The translations under genes and the position numbers were made by a program. A stretch of 64,000 bases of DNA from Diphasiastrum complanatum (lineage: Eukaryota > Streptophyta > Lycopodiopsida > Lycopodiales > Lycopodiaceae): assembly GCA_029204225.1 (NCBI GenBank), contig MU832152.1:1-64000 (forward strand), given 5' to 3'. Positions within the stretch are counted from its first letter, which is position 1. The number at the start of each line of letters is the position of its first letter. The notes under the pieces are model-generated. The model was given only the letters and a program-made list of their open reading frames with translations, had not been told where the DNA came from and ran no database searches. Shown in pieces: positions 34,275-46,640 of the stretch.

Positions 34275-34450
34275 AATGAAAAAAGGGAGGCGCTTCATAG
34301 AACGGAATCTGTGTGCCTCCCCTTTTTTTGAAATTTTTTTTACGTGCACCTTCTGGATGCCAGAAGGTGCATGTAATTTTTTTTACTTTTCTTTACAAGC
34401 ACCTTAGGTGTGAAAGGTAGGTGTAAAAAAAAATTTAGGACAAAAAAAAT
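34275..34450. repeat. Cluster of foldback hairpins
   Basis: Three inverted repeats in a row: aaaagggaggc (34281) with gcctccccttttt (34315), ~23-nt loop; TGCACCTTCTGG (34345-34356) with CCAGAAGGTGCA (34360-34371), 3-nt loop and a stem extending to ~17 bp; and imperfect ttacaagcacctt with aaggtaggtgtaa (34392-34427). A/T runs separate them. It resembles a foldback MITE. Confidence 0.6.
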
Positions 34451-34502
34451 CATTAAAAAAAAGTAAAAATTGAAATCACTGCATGGAAGGCCACGTCTTG
34501 GG

Positions 34503-34507
<5 letters not shown>

Positions 34508-34576
<69 letters not shown>
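34508..34576. repeat. (GA)n microsatellite
   Basis: About 34 perfect GA units. Confidence 0.95.
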
Positions 34577-34577
<1 letters not shown>

Positions 34578-35785
34578 GAATTCATACCAGGATAAAAGAA
34601 ATTTTCAGATATCCCTGAAACGGTCTTTTTACAGGGTTTGTCGGTTGTTTTGTTCTACTGTTTTTAAGGCTTTTGTAAAAGTGAGTTTATGTATGGTTGG
34701 CTTCAAAGCTTTTAATAAGCAATGTCGATGTCAAGAATATGGAGGGAGGAAGAAGGGAGTCAGATCATTCCCAGCTTGCAGGTTGCAGTAAGTGTGCAGT
34801 ACTCACAGTCATGCCCTTAAAAGTAGATATATGGTACTAAGATCATTCTTCTTTTCATCATCACAATTCACAAGCACACATGCTCGTTGCTTAGGAAGTA
34901 AGGATCCACATTGAGCTGAATCCAGTAAAAGGTAGCAGTAAGTGCACTTGCGTCTGCAGCTACAACAACAGCAACATTTTCATGATCATTGCAGATCAGC
35001 AAACGTGAATGCTAGTCTGCAGGCAGCAGCTACTAATGCTGCTGCTTTTGTCAATAGCACTAGCTCAAGCAAACAGTCAGGTAGTTGGCAGAAAGCATCT
35101 GATCAGTTATGGATTGCTGCATGGGCTGTTGCATTATACAGTGGTGGGTTTATACTCTTTTCTTCCTACTGTTCATTATTTCGGTCATTCTTGGATCGGA
35201 TTTTGTGTTATTGCTATTGGGTGGTCTTGTATGTCTGCTTTTTGGATGAGTACTGGGAAATCGGAATGGGATGCATGATTTCTTGGGTGCTTTGATATGT
35301 CACGTGCCTGACTATGGCAGTCTGCAGACACAGCTGCAACAGCAATAACAGCATTCATTTCAACCTCCACTGTCGAATGGATTCCGCGTGCAACTGGTTT
35401 TTGATAGCTGATCATGACCAAACCATTGAGCAGCATGACCATGTTTCTTCATGCCATTCATCTTGAAGCTTGTTGCTTGGTGCACTTTGCAAATCCCCAG
35501 AAAAAGAAACGGATCAGAAATGGACTGTAAAAGTTATCCGTGACCCTGGACGTTGGTCCCACTCTCGCATGCCTCTAACGTGCTTCTTGCGGATCATCTG
35601 TCATCTACCGAGTTAGCTGCTCCTTTTAATCCCATCTCTTATTCATCTCTCTCCAACATCTGAATTTTGAAGATCAAAACCACCAATTGACACAATATTC
35701 ACATACTCATTCAGGCTTTTAGTCTTTAGATTTAAAGCTCTGAAAGTTTCAATAGTGAAAAGAATAGTATTCAAATTTATTTCGG
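34577..35785 (+). promoter_or_regulatory. Upstream region of the peroxidase gene
   Basis: A CT-rich stretch ending tctctctcc (35645-35654) looks like 5' UTR. No sharp TATA box is visible. Two overlapping small frames (35009-35278 and 34942-35295) have no recognisable product and are not called. Confidence 0.35.
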
Positions 35786-37305
35786 ATGGAGCTTACCACG
35801 AAGGCGATAAGCATGAGACAATGCTTCTGGAAGATTGATAATAAGTTGCTTCTGGCATTCGTATTTGCGGTATCGTCTCTTGTAGTTCAGACCGCGGGGC
35901 AAAATTCCACGGCCAATGGATTGCTTGTAGGATTTTATAACGAAACGTGCCCGCAGGCAGAGACTCTTGTCCAAAAAATCGTGCAACTTTTTTTCGAAGA
36001 CGATCGCACTGTTCCGGCTGCTCTATTGCGCCTCTTCTTTCACGACTGTTTCGTACGCGTATGCAATCACTAGTATAAATTATCAATTTCTGTTAACATT
36101 ATCAGATAATCTCAAGATAATTATTATAGTAGTGTAAGCTTCTGTGCCAGGCAATTAAATCAGCAGATTGTTCAGTTGACTGAAGAAAGTAAGTTCCATT
36201 TTTCGCAGGGATGTGATGCATCTATCATGATAAGCTCTAATATGACAAACCGAGCTGAACAAGATGCCAGTCCAAATCTCACAGTTCGAGGTTTGGACGT
36301 AATCAATGCTGCAAAAACAGCAGTAGAGAATGTTTGCCCGGGAAAAGTTTCGTGTGCAGATATTATTGCGCTGGCCACAAGGGATGCAGTTTTTCTGGTA
36401 CTGTTTTGCTCAGCTAGCTTTATTGCATTACTGATTTATAATTCCTATCAAACATAAACTTTCGTGATTGGAGGAGGAAATGTACAAAGTAGCTCACTGA
36501 AGGATTTATAATACTGCTTCTTTCATGATCGCCGTAGCAGGCCAACGGACCACATTGGGATGTGCTTACTGGACGTAGAGATGGCAGAATTTCCTTGCAA
36601 GCGGATGCAGAAAATCTGCCAGGTCCGAGCGATACCGCACAGCAAGGCATTAATGCATTTGCAGCAAAGGGGCTTTCAGTGCTGGACTTTGTTTGTCTAC
36701 TAGGTGATTCATCTCTTTTATCTTCAAATATCCTTGTCTAATACACTTCCTTAAGAGCTAATTGCTTGTTCATGTCACATTGATCCTCACTGTAATCTGT
36801 TCGATGGGTAAAGCGAGGTAGAACAAAGGAAGACACACAGACACAAATAATGGGTTCCATAATCTGCTGTTTTTTTGCAGGTGCGCACACTGTAGGCGTC
36901 TCCCACTGTCGATTTTTCAGCAACCGTCTCTTCAACTTTGCAGGAACTGGCAAACCTGATCCCACCATGAATCCCAGATTGCTCAAGACTCTAAAGCAAA
37001 TCTGCTCCAATCCATGCAAAAGCACCGGCTATGTCCCGACTGTCTCTCTTGATCAAGGAACACCATTCCTATTTGACACAAGCTACTTCAAGGAGCTTAT
37101 TCATGGACATGGAATTCTGAGAATAGATCAGCAAATTGGTGCAGATAACACGACTTCTAAAATTGTGAGAGCTTTTGCCAGCAGATCTGCCCATTTTGAT
37201 TTCAGCTCACATTTTGCTACTTCCATGATTAATTTGGGTAATGTGGAAGTGAAAACTGGATCAGAAGGAGAGATCAGGTTTAAGTGCAATGTCATCAACA
37301 CCTAA
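35786..37305 (+). CDS. Class III secretory peroxidase, four exons
   Basis: Exons 35786-36058, 36209-36397, 36541-36703 and 36881-37305 join to a 349-aa protein. All three introns are GT...AG (150, 143 and 177 bp) at the classic positions of plant class III peroxidases (after FHDCFVR, after ATRDAVFL and within LLGAHT). Residues 1-38 are a signal peptide with hydrophobic core [14 protein letters not shown], so it is predicted secreted to the apoplast. Catalytic residues are present: distal Arg82 and His86 (LLRLFFHDC), proximal haem His211 ([12 protein letters not shown]). The eight disulphide Cys fit Cys55, 88, 93, 134, 140, 218, 250 and 344; Cys254 is extra near the sixth. N-x-S/T sites are present. 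It oxidises phenolic substrates with H2O2, roles usually in wall cross-linking or defence. AAATAAA at ~37374 is a plausible poly(A) signal. Start chosen as the first in-frame ATG giving a signal peptide. Confidence 0.95.
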
Positions 37306-38294
37306 AATTAGCCCATGCATGCTTTATAGGCCAAAGGCTTATCTGCTTCACAAACTCAGCTTTATGATCTTTAAATAAAAGCAGCACTGGATCACAAATC
37401 ACATCCCATTTACCTCATGCTGCCCTCAAAGGTCCCTCAAAGGTGATGTCCATGCACAATGAGATTTTAGAAAGATTCCACTTTTTTCCAACACATTTCA
37501 AAATTGTAAAATATCTCTATAGTGATCATATGTTACTCATCATAAAGATATGAGATTAGTGCTTGAAGTCCACAAATATTTACCATATCTTGGATGTTTT
37601 GTAAAAATATTTCTCTTCTTTGATTTTTCGCTATCTCATTAAGGCATTGTACTTTAGAGAGTCATGAGGGGAAAAAACACAAAGGTCATACTTAGCACAC
37701 AATGTTGCAAGTATAAGTATCAAATCTATATTCTTCTACATACAGTAAAATATAATTACTTATGGATTTGGGACATTTCTTCATTGAACAAAATCATTAA
37801 TCTGTAAAGACAAATGTTTTATAATCTTCAACAAGAATGTTAAATCTAATCTAAGCATGATATTGACAAAATATGAATCATGCATAAGCATTAAGTACAT
37901 TAATAGGATGTACATTAATAGGATGAGACAACAAATTTCATATTTATATATCGATAAAACACATATAATCACCATTTGGCACTTAAATTATATTTAGATA
38001 GATAGTTGGTTATAATTGGATATACAGATGATTGACTTGATGTGGTTTTAGATTGGCTAGGTATAAGGGTTGACACAAAAATTGCTAATGAATGATAATT
38101 AAATTGGAATGATACTTCAAAAATGTCAACTGATATTGGGTGCTACACTACCAGGTTAGTGATATATAGATAGATGCTTGGTTAGTTGATAAAAAGATGA
38201 AGGTAGGTTGATAGATATTATTGAAGTGTGAAGTCTTTGATCTTTTCAGTTAAACAATAAAAAATGTTAATTATTGTAAATAAGAATCAAAGTG

Positions 38295-38325
<31 letters not shown>

Positions 38326-38436
38326 GTTTGAAGCTTCTATTTGATCTTTTTAGTTGGAAATTGTATATCAATTAGACGGTTCGCTAATGGCTAGTAATGC
38401 ATATATAGACTAAGGATTTTGAGAAGTTTTCACATG
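37306..38436. other. Intergenic AT-rich DNA with an AT microsatellite
   Basis: (TA)n at about 38296-38321. The words gatagat and ttggttag recur nearby. No gene seen. Confidence 0.6.
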
Positions 38437-38961
38437 TGTGAAGCTGCAGCAAGTACAAAGGATCAAAAGAATGAATGATTGCACAAGAAGCTAGCTTCTA
38501 ATCCAAAGACAATGAGATAATAATCAAAAGCAAGCTAGTTAGGATCAAGGCGAGAGCATTCGTCACCATCTAAATTACTTTACACATCAAATGGAAGAAA
38601 TGGAAACTTTACTTGAAAGAGTACATTTGTGAGGTACAAATCCTCCTTATTTATACACAAGATGGCCATCTAGAACTCGAGTTAGAGAGAGAGTATTGTA
38701 TGTGCCAAATGCTTCTATCTCTCTACTAGATGACAAAAAGATTGTGGATAAGAATTGGGAATCTCTCTTTTGTGAATCTTAGACCTACAAAAGTAGCTTC
38801 CATGCTTCTTGCTAGGTTCTAGATCTACACATCACTAAAGAAAACAAAAGTAATTTAACTCTAATTAAAAGACTAGTTGCCTAATCTACCTCAAGTTTGG
38901 ACAAACCCCAAAACTTGGATTTCTAAGTTAAATATTATTTTATTCTACAAGTACTTTCACA
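38437..38961 (-). mobile_element. Copia LTR (3' LTR of the minus-strand fragment Copia-3)
   Basis: On the minus strand AAGGAGGAG is followed by TGTGAAAGTACTTG. The other end reads TGTGAAGC on the plus strand, giving a 525-bp LTR with 6-bp inverted ends (TGTGAA/TTCACA). Confidence 0.55.
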
Positions 38962-39059
38962 CTCCTCCTTAAAACAAAATGATATTTACAAAAGTAAGAA
39001 TTTGCATTTCTATCTCCATAGTTGCACTCCACTTTTTGTGCTCCTTTGCTTCATCAAAA

Positions 39060-40455
39060 GTTTTTGGTTCGTGAGCCTTGAGCATAGAACCCATTAGAGC
39101 TAGGTTCATCTCTAATCTTGCAGGAGGTTTCCGATTTCAAACTTGACCTTTTGAGCTGTCCATGTTCGCTAGATTTGGGAGTATCTCCCTTCTAAGCATC
39201 ACTTGTGAATGACAAGTACCATTTAGGTACTCGCCTTGGAGTTTCAGCATCAAGTTTGCCTTTGTCTATTGTATCTTCCACTTCCTTCTTGAACTTTACT
39301 TTCACTCCATCATTGGCAAAAGATTCAATAAAATTTGTTCACCTTGACCCATCTTGTCAAATGTAGCATCCCTAAAAATCATAAGCTTCTTTGATTTCTC
39401 ATCAAGAATATGATTGTAAGCATCACAATCAAGTACTCTCAAGTGAAAAATATTAGGCTTCTTTCTAGTAAAATCCTCATGAGGTGTCTTACCTTCCACT
39501 AATTTTGTAGGACATCGATTTAGGATGTGATTTGTTGTGTTGCAAGCTTCTTCCCAAAAGGTGTTTGGCAAATCCTTACTTTTGGGCATTGCTTTGGTCA
39601 TCTTAGCAATGGATTTGTTCTTTCGTTCTGCAACTCCATTTTGCTGTGGTGAATAAGGTGTTATAGTCTACCACTTGATCCCTTGATCTTTAAAATCTAT
39701 AAATTTTGTCGAAAACCACCCCCATCACATCTCAAATTCTTGATGCAACATCTTGTTTTCTTTTCAATTAATGTCTTGAATTCCCTGAACTTAGCAAAAG
39801 CATCTGATTTCTTGCTTATGAAATAAATCCAAATGCACCTGCTATAGTCATCAATAAAGGTAATAAAATAATAGTAGCCACTAAGAGACCTAGTCTACAT
39901 AGATGATTGTGGACAAGATCAAGGATGCCACTGGCTCTCCTTGCTCCACTTTTAAATAATCTCTATATGTGTTGTTATTCCAAAACGTAGCCTTCACAGA
40001 TTTTTCCTTCAAACAAGATATCAGGTGATCCAATAACTAGATCACTTCTCATAAGAATCTGTAAAATTTGAGCACTAATGTGTCCAAATATTTGATGCCA
40101 AATATTACTTCGACTATCAACAAAGCTTACAATAGCTTGATCAAAAGACCTTGCATTCAATTTGTAGAGTCGATTTTCGTTGACTCTAGCTTCTGTAGCA
40201 ATCACTTTGTAGTGATTCTTGATGTCCTTCACAAGACATCTATCACTATCAAACTCAACCTTGAGCTGTTGATCATCCATCATCCCAACCGATAGTAGAT
40301 TGTTAGCTAAGCCAAGTACATATTGTACGTTGCTTATCCTCTTTATCATCCCGCTAGATAGCTTCACTGGTATCACTCCAAATCCTTTGATGGGTAACAG
40401 TTGGTCATTAGCTTGTCCAACTTCATCACCATTGTGGATTTCTTTGAATTCTAAA
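39060..40455 (-). pseudogene. Copia-3: protease end, GAG-pre-integrase and integrase, deleted and frameshifted
   Basis: Minus 40455-39975 gives IHNGDEVGQANDQLLPIKGF, VKLSSGMIKRISNVQYVLGL then ANNLLSVG and a GAG-pre-integrase segment (ENRLYKLNARSF, WHQIFGHIS). The integrase core is legible only in broken frames (39900-39620). The tail at 39601-39302 has LPNTFWEEACNTTNHILNRC and LVEGKTPHEDF. It resembles Copia-1. RT and RNase H are missing between the integrase tail and the LTR at 38961. Confidence 0.8.
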
Positions 40456-40469
40456 AAACACTCCTGTAA

Positions 40470-41140
40470 CCGTTGTTAGTTTGGATGGGGATCTCTGGTG
40501 CAGTCTTGGCGATGAAAGGTTAGATCAACCTTTTTGTCTGACGATGGGAGATGGGCTGACGATCACCGAACATAATGCCAATGGTGACCATCGAGTCGGC
40601 GTTAATCCTGACCTTGTACATGGTACCTTGGTACAGGAAGTAAAAATGTGACTTCGACGCATCCCAGGTGGCGTAAGCGTGAAGGGCGAGGCCCATGTTA
40701 ATCTCAGAATGGAAAAGTGCCGAGAAAAAACCCATTGCCTCAAGAAGTGGCCCAGTAGTCTAAAGCCATGGTTGAATCAAAGTGTTAGAGAGTAAGGGCC
40801 AAATTGTGTGGCTAAGGGTATCTCACGCTAGATCACCTGCTTGGTGCCAGAGTCTTCAGAGGATGAAGAGGCCATGTTAGCAGTGATAGTTAAAGTGCAA
40901 AAAAGTAGGAAAATAGTAGAAAAGGTAAAAAGAGGTGGAAGCGACAAAAATTGTGAAATACAAGTGTTGGATGGTAAGAACTGTAGTTCAGAGCACAAAT
41001 CTGGGTTTAGAATGTGCAGATGATAGCTTGTATGAAGTTTGGTCACAATCAGAGAACTTGGAAATTCCAGTGAAAAATTGAACAGAGCTTCTCTAGCAAA
41101 GGTGACAAATGACTCGAATTCAGCCCTTATATAGCCGAAT
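40470..41140 (-). pseudogene. Small TATA-containing gene fragment with at least one intron (unrecognised)
   Basis: On the minus strand a strong TATA box (GGCTATATAAGGGC, 41140-41128) is followed ~255 bp later by ATG at 40876 (MASSSSEDSGTKQ). The frame then meets a GT donor (AAGCAG|GTGATC) and a candidate acceptor (GGCTTTAG|ACTACTGG, ~75-bp intron). The next exon reads TTGPLLEAMGFFSALFHSEI, ALHAYATWDASKSHFYFLYQ and MYKVRINADSMVTIGIMFGD to a stop or donor near 40522. I recognise no family. It lies between the copia fragment and the end of the gypsy element, so it could be an extra retroelement ORF or a captured host-gene 5' end. Confidence 0.4.
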
Positions 41141-41144
41141 TTAG

Positions 41145-42037
41145 AGTGCGTATTAGGTAAAATCCACTTTCCCTTGTTCAGTTCCACCCAAATTTTGGTA
41201 GGGGCCTTCTTCACAAAATTCCAAGACCTCAGAGAAGTCTTGGAGAGTTCAAAAGGTGTTCTGCCCTGCAAAGGTTCTGCGAGGGTTCAGACTGTTTACA
41301 AGGGTTCAACTCTTGCAGGAGGTGATTCTCTCACAACATGTTCCTGTGGTTGTATTTTCAAGATCAGACCATGTAGGTAGGCTAATTTCACTACTCTGAT
41401 TTCATTTATGCACCTTACGGTTTAGGGTGATCTTGATGCTCTACGAAGGTTTTGAAGATTCAGCTTCTAGGAACCCTCACATACACTCAAAAATGATGAT
41501 GTCTTAGAACTCTTGCAGAGATTTTCATGGATGCATCTGGATTAGATCTAGTGACTGTCCAAGTTTCAAGAGCTATCTCCCAGGGGATCTCCAAAACTCA
41601 TGAAAAAAGTGCTCTTTTAGAGTGTTTTTTGACGAGATCTTGAGATTCTCTAATTTTTAACTTTTGCAAACTGGTAATCAGCTTCATCCATGTTTGATCT
41701 GACTGTTGGTAGTTCTTTGAAAGTTTTGATGGATATTTGGTAACAGATCCATCAGTTTTGGGTGAATTTTGCCCTTAAATTGTCATAGTTACTAAGATCG
41801 AGGTCTCTGATCTGCAAATTTGGGGGACTTATTGGTATAATCTGATGATCTACTTTCTTCTTGATCCCATCTAGATCTGGATCCCTCTTGGATCCTGATG
41901 GATTTTCTCGATCTTGCCAGATCTGGTTGAATCTTGATGGATCTAACTTTATTTGGCTCGATCTTCTTAGATCTAGTTTTGATGGCCTAGCAGAATAGCT
42001 TTTCGTAATGTGCCACCACCAACCTAGATCTAATTCA
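41145..42037. other. Non-coding 3' region of the gypsy element
   Basis: Downstream of pol on the minus strand. It shares the words tgcgagggttc and aactcttgcag with the 5' leader at 46700-47540. The expected 3' LTR is not found. Confidence 0.5.
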
Positions 42038-45000
42038 CTATGGTGGCCAGTACTTGTGCAACCGGCTACCGTTGATGGGTGTATCGAATGGTGTCCCATC
42101 TAGCTTCTCCAGATTCATGGCTCCATGATTAAGAATTTCCTTGATCCGATAAGGACCTTCGCCTGTGAGTTTTAATTTTCTCTTAATCGCCTTGGTTTTA
42201 TACATCAGGACCAGATCTCCGGAACAAAGATTCTTCTTTTGTAACTTGCGATCATGCTATGCTTTGCGTCTTTCCTTTTCAGCTGCCAGTGCATGCACAG
42301 CTAGTAAGCGTGTTTCACAGAGTTTATGCAGAGCTTTGTGGCATAGTCATAGAGATTTGGATTCATTAAGGCATTGCATTGTGGCAATCCTTAATGAAAG
42401 GACTAAAAACTCTACTGAAATTACAACATCCTGACCATACACCAATTGGAAAGGTGTTTGATCAGTGCTTCCCTTATATGCTGTCCTAAATGCCGACAGA
42501 GCAGTATGCAACTTGTGTTCCCAATCTGATCTACTAGCTTCAACTATTTTTGTGAGCACGCTACACAGGATCTTATTGGATGATTTAGCTTGTCCATTAC
42601 CGCGAGGATAATAAGGTGTACTGGTTCTATGGATCACAAATCATTCCTCCAACAGGACCTTGATGGTCTCATTGATGAAATGACTTCCGCGATTGCTGAC
42701 TATCTCCATCGGGCATCCAAAGTGCACAATGATATTTTCATAAAGGAACTTGGTAGTGGTCCTAGCATCAGCTACTCTTACTACCTTGGCTTCGGCCCAC
42801 TTGGTGAGATAGTCCGTGGCTACGATTATGTATCGAGCTTGGGTACTTCTTGTTGTAGGGTGAATTGGACCGATGTAATCCAATCCCCACTTTTTGAATG
42901 GTGCTTGGGCTAAGACTGGGTGTAGTAGGTTATAATTCAATCTTGTTGGTCTCCTTGCCCTTTGGCACACATCGCACTTCCTTAGGTATTCTTCCGTATC
43001 CTTAGAAATCGTTGGCCACCAGCATATTGATTGCAGGATCTTGCAAACTGTAATGTCGGATGCAAAATGGCCTCCACCCATGCCTTCATGTGAAAGTGAG
43101 ATGATTTGGGTGGTCTCATGGGGAAGAATACACCGCCGAAGAATCCCATCTGGGCCTCTTCGATACAATTGACCGGCAATCAGCTGATAAGGTCTAGCCT
43201 TCAAGATCAATTTTCGCTGATTCGCCTTTGGTAGTGATTTGTCTGGTTGGCCCTGCATTAGATATTCAACAATGTCGGCATCCCATTATGGTACTGTGTC
43301 CATGTAAAATAAGACAACATCGACCAGCTCATCGTCGGGTTTGGTTGCAACCTCTTTTCTCTTGATTCATGACACATGATCTACCATGTAGTGTTGTTTT
43401 CCTTTGCGGACTACTATCCGAAAATCAAACTCCAACAACAGAAGTAACCATCTGGTGATTCTCCCTGTGTTGCAAGTTTTGTTAACGAGGTAGAGCAAGG
43501 GTTGATGGTCTGTATAAAAAGCAAAATGTGTGGCCATCAGGTAGTGCCAAAATTTCTTAACCACATAGATCATCGCCAGTGCTTCCCGCTCTGTGGTTGA
43601 ATAATTCATTTATGTATCATTGAGCTGTCGACTTGCAAATCGGATTGGACAATCCTTTTTGTGTTCTCCTGGCTGGGTTAAGACTACTCCAACTGCATAC
43701 TTTGATGCGTCCGTATGCACATGAAACTCAATGGACCAATTAGGTGGATGTAAGATTGGTGCTAAAACCAATGCATCCTTAAGCTTTTGGAAAGCCTTTA
43801 GGGCTTTCTCGTTCCAATGTGGATCCGTTGTGAGTTTGTAAATTGGTCGGGTTAATTCCACAAAATCTAGAATGAAGATCATACATTAGTTAGCATGACC
43901 CATGAAGATGTAGACTTCACGGATCGTCCATGGTGGTGGTAGATCAACAATGATCTTGATCTTTGATAGGTCTGTGGCGATCCCGTGTGTAGATACTATA
44001 TGGCCGAGAATCAAGCCATGTGTAACCCAAAATTGACATTTTTCTAGATTCAAGGAGATCTAAAAATTGCGGCATTTTTGTAGCACCTTCTCCAAATTGG
44101 ATAAGTGTTCTGAGTTTGGTCCATGCACGCACAGATCATCCAAGAAAATTTTTAGAAATTTTTGCAAATACTCTTTGAATGATGCCTGCATGACTCGTTG
44201 GAAGGTGCTTGGGGCATTGCAAAGTCCGAATGGCATTACCTTATAAGCATAGGTTCCCCATTATGTGGCAAATGTTGTCTTATGCTAGTCTTGGGTGCTA
44301 TCTTCACCTGGTTGTAACCGCTAAAGCCGTCTAAAATCTATAGGCTTCGGCTCCAGCTATTCTGTCAAGGACACTTTCCGTAAATGGTAAAGAAAAATGA
44401 TCCTTTTTGGTGTGATTGCATTTAGCGCCTTCTGATTCACACAGATTCATATTTTGCCATTCTTCTTGGGTACTATAACTATCGACGATACCCATTCTGT
44501 GTGCTCAATTTCATAGATGAAATCTGCACCTAACAGCTTTTGCAACTCCTGCTTGATCAGCTCCGTATAGTTTGGGTTGCAGCGGTAGTAATGACTCACC
44601 TTGGGGACTGCTCCATCCACCAAGGGTATGGTGTGTTGAACTTCTGTTGGTGGAATGCCCTTCAGATCATTGTAACTCCAAGCAAAACAATCTTTATACT
44701 CCATCAACAATGATCGTAGTCTCTTGAATTGTGTGGGCGTTAACTGTTCTCCCACATGCACTATCTTTTCTTCTTCACCTGGCTCAGCAAGGTTCATTGG
44801 CTGTGTTCATGTAGGTCCCTGGAAGACTTGTTTCGCTGGTGCTTGATTTTGATCAGGTTCTCGTTGGGCTTGCGGCGTCATAATTACCACGTCGTCCAAG
44901 GTATAATTCTTGAAAGTTTCAGGAATCTCGTGAACTGATGCTTGTCGATATTTCTCCTTCAGCATATTGATCTTGGCCCGACTGGTCATCTTTTGGTTCT

Positions 45001-45700
45001 TTGTCATCCGAGTAGAGGATGACGTTGTATCTGAGTCCATCTTGATTGACTTCAAGAAATCCAACACCTTCTTTTTGCCCTTTTTTGTCATATTGGTGAA
45101 TTTTCTCATCTTTCATCAGAACTGGCATGACATTCGCCTCGTGGTTGCGAATACCAACATCCACTGTAGCTATAGCCTCTCACTCCATCGGATCACCTGG
45201 TTGTAGCGTTGCTTCAGTTGATTCTTCTTGTTTGCAGGTGCCCTTGGTGGATCGGTCCTTGAGACTTTTGCCATAGCAGACTTTTGTGGCGGTTGAGCTG
45301 GTACCTTTTTGATTCCGTAACGATTTGGATCCATGTGTTGTAGGACTTGCTCATTAGTCAGCTTAGTCTCCTTATTATAAGCTAGAGCATGTTGCCAAGG
45401 TACTAAATCATCATCCACTGGGTTCTCAATAGGTTCTGCTAACAACCATGCTACATTTATCATATTCACCCCAAATGTGATTGGTGTGTCCATAGTGCAA
45501 CACTTGGGTGAAGATGTACTGGGTTCAGGATCTGATTCATATTGACATGCCCGATAGTCAATAGTCGCTAATGCATCCATCCATCTCACGACATCCGTCT
45601 CTGAATCATAGTGACCACCCTTGGCTGACCTTGGGCAATCAATCGTGTGATCTGTCGTGGATGATCCGTCATTAGCCTTGGGTGTAATAGGTTTCACCAC
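42038..45700 (-). pseudogene. Ty3/gypsy pol: reverse transcriptase, RNase H, integrase
   Basis: From the high end: Pro/Lys-rich linker (45700-44807), RT start 44797-44447 (MEYKDCFAWSYNDLKGIPP, SIVIVPKKNGKI), a broken RT palm with FLDDLCVHG as catalytic loop (44150-44120), RT thumb and RNase H 43882-43367 (HTDASKYAVGVVLTQPG, TTEREALAMIYVVKKFWHYL, TDHQPLLYLVNK), integrase zinc-binding and core 43258-42347 (CDVCQRARRPTRLNYNLLHP, WGLDYIGPIHP, YIIVATDYLTKWAEAK, YYPRGNGQAKSSNK) and C-terminal domain to 42038 (GPYRIKEILNHGAMNLEKLD, NGSRLHKYW). Domain order RT-RH-IN marks Ty3/gypsy. Many stops; no chromodomain seen. Confidence 0.9.
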
Positions 45701-45763
45701 CCATGTGGTTGGATCAACCTTTACAGCCTGCTCTCTGTTCTCAAAGGTGAGTTTCCCCGTACC

Positions 45764-46640
45764 CTAGTTGTGTACTACTTGTGCAGTCCTCAACCATGGT
45801 CTTCCCAGTAAAACACGATATGTAGTTGGAGATTCAAATATATCCATGACTACAAAAGTAATCATAAACTGCATGTTTGCTATTTTTACAAGGATATCGG
45901 CAACCACACCCTTTGGTTTTATACAGGATTGATCCGCTAGCTTGATGGCGAATCGTGCTGGCTTCAACCCGTGTAAATCCCACTTTTCATACAAGGGGGA
46001 CCACATGATCACCTCATGATCGGGAGTTAAATCTGCACTGCACTCAGATCGTAGATGTTTGACCCGTTGAATATAGTCCTTCACCCTTTCTCGTTTTTCC
46101 GTCTTGACTTATCTCAGCAAGAGAAACGGGTCTTCTAGGAATTTCTTTGGTTTAAAGCACGTGATGAGAGCTGCTTTAACTGCTTCCCAGGTAGATTTTT
46201 CTTTCTCTGACAAGCTGAAAAATCAATCCTGAGCCACTGCTAATAAGGACATGGAAAACAACATCAACTTTTCTGTAGGTGTCCGTTCACCGTAGATTTC
46301 ACAAGCTTTCTCGTAGATTTGGAGGAAGCGGATAGGATCTGATGATCCGTCGTATTTTGGTATTTCCATCCATGGTGCTCTCCGGACTACTTGCAAGGGA
46401 GTGACAGGTATGGGCTGGCCCATTGGTTCCATTGGCGCTAGTTTCAGCTCTGCCTCTTGTTGCACAGCTGCTAATCTGGGAAGGTGTGGTGCTTGATTTG
46501 CTATCCTTCTTGCTACTGATTGTCCACATCTTAGATTCATCCGATGGTGGGCTCCAAAGTAGTTGGATCTTGCTTGTATAGTGGGATGCAGTCTGTATCT
46601 TAAGGATCTGATCAATCTAATCAGTCGAAAGTGAAATTTA
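45764..46640 (-). pseudogene. Gypsy gag joined to protease by an internal deletion
   Basis: 46615-46223 encodes a retrotransposon gag (APWMEIPKYDGSSDPIRFLQ, IYEKACEIYGE, MSLLAVAQD). The gag continues at 46084 with MKDYIQRVKHLRSECSADLT and then passes without zinc knuckle into a retropepsin tail (KPKGVVADILVKI, YRVLLGRPWLR). The coil, zinc-finger and protease active-site regions seen in related gags (compare 53497-54438) are missing, so ~0.5 kb was probably deleted. Confidence 0.75.

Noticed and set aside
34483-34791. Arg-Glu repeat protein ORF
   Set aside because: Produced by translation of the GA microsatellite.
35009-35278. Small secreted or membrane protein upstream of the peroxidase
   Set aside because: Hydrophobic, but no family, no start context and an equally long overlapping frame. 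Probably chance.
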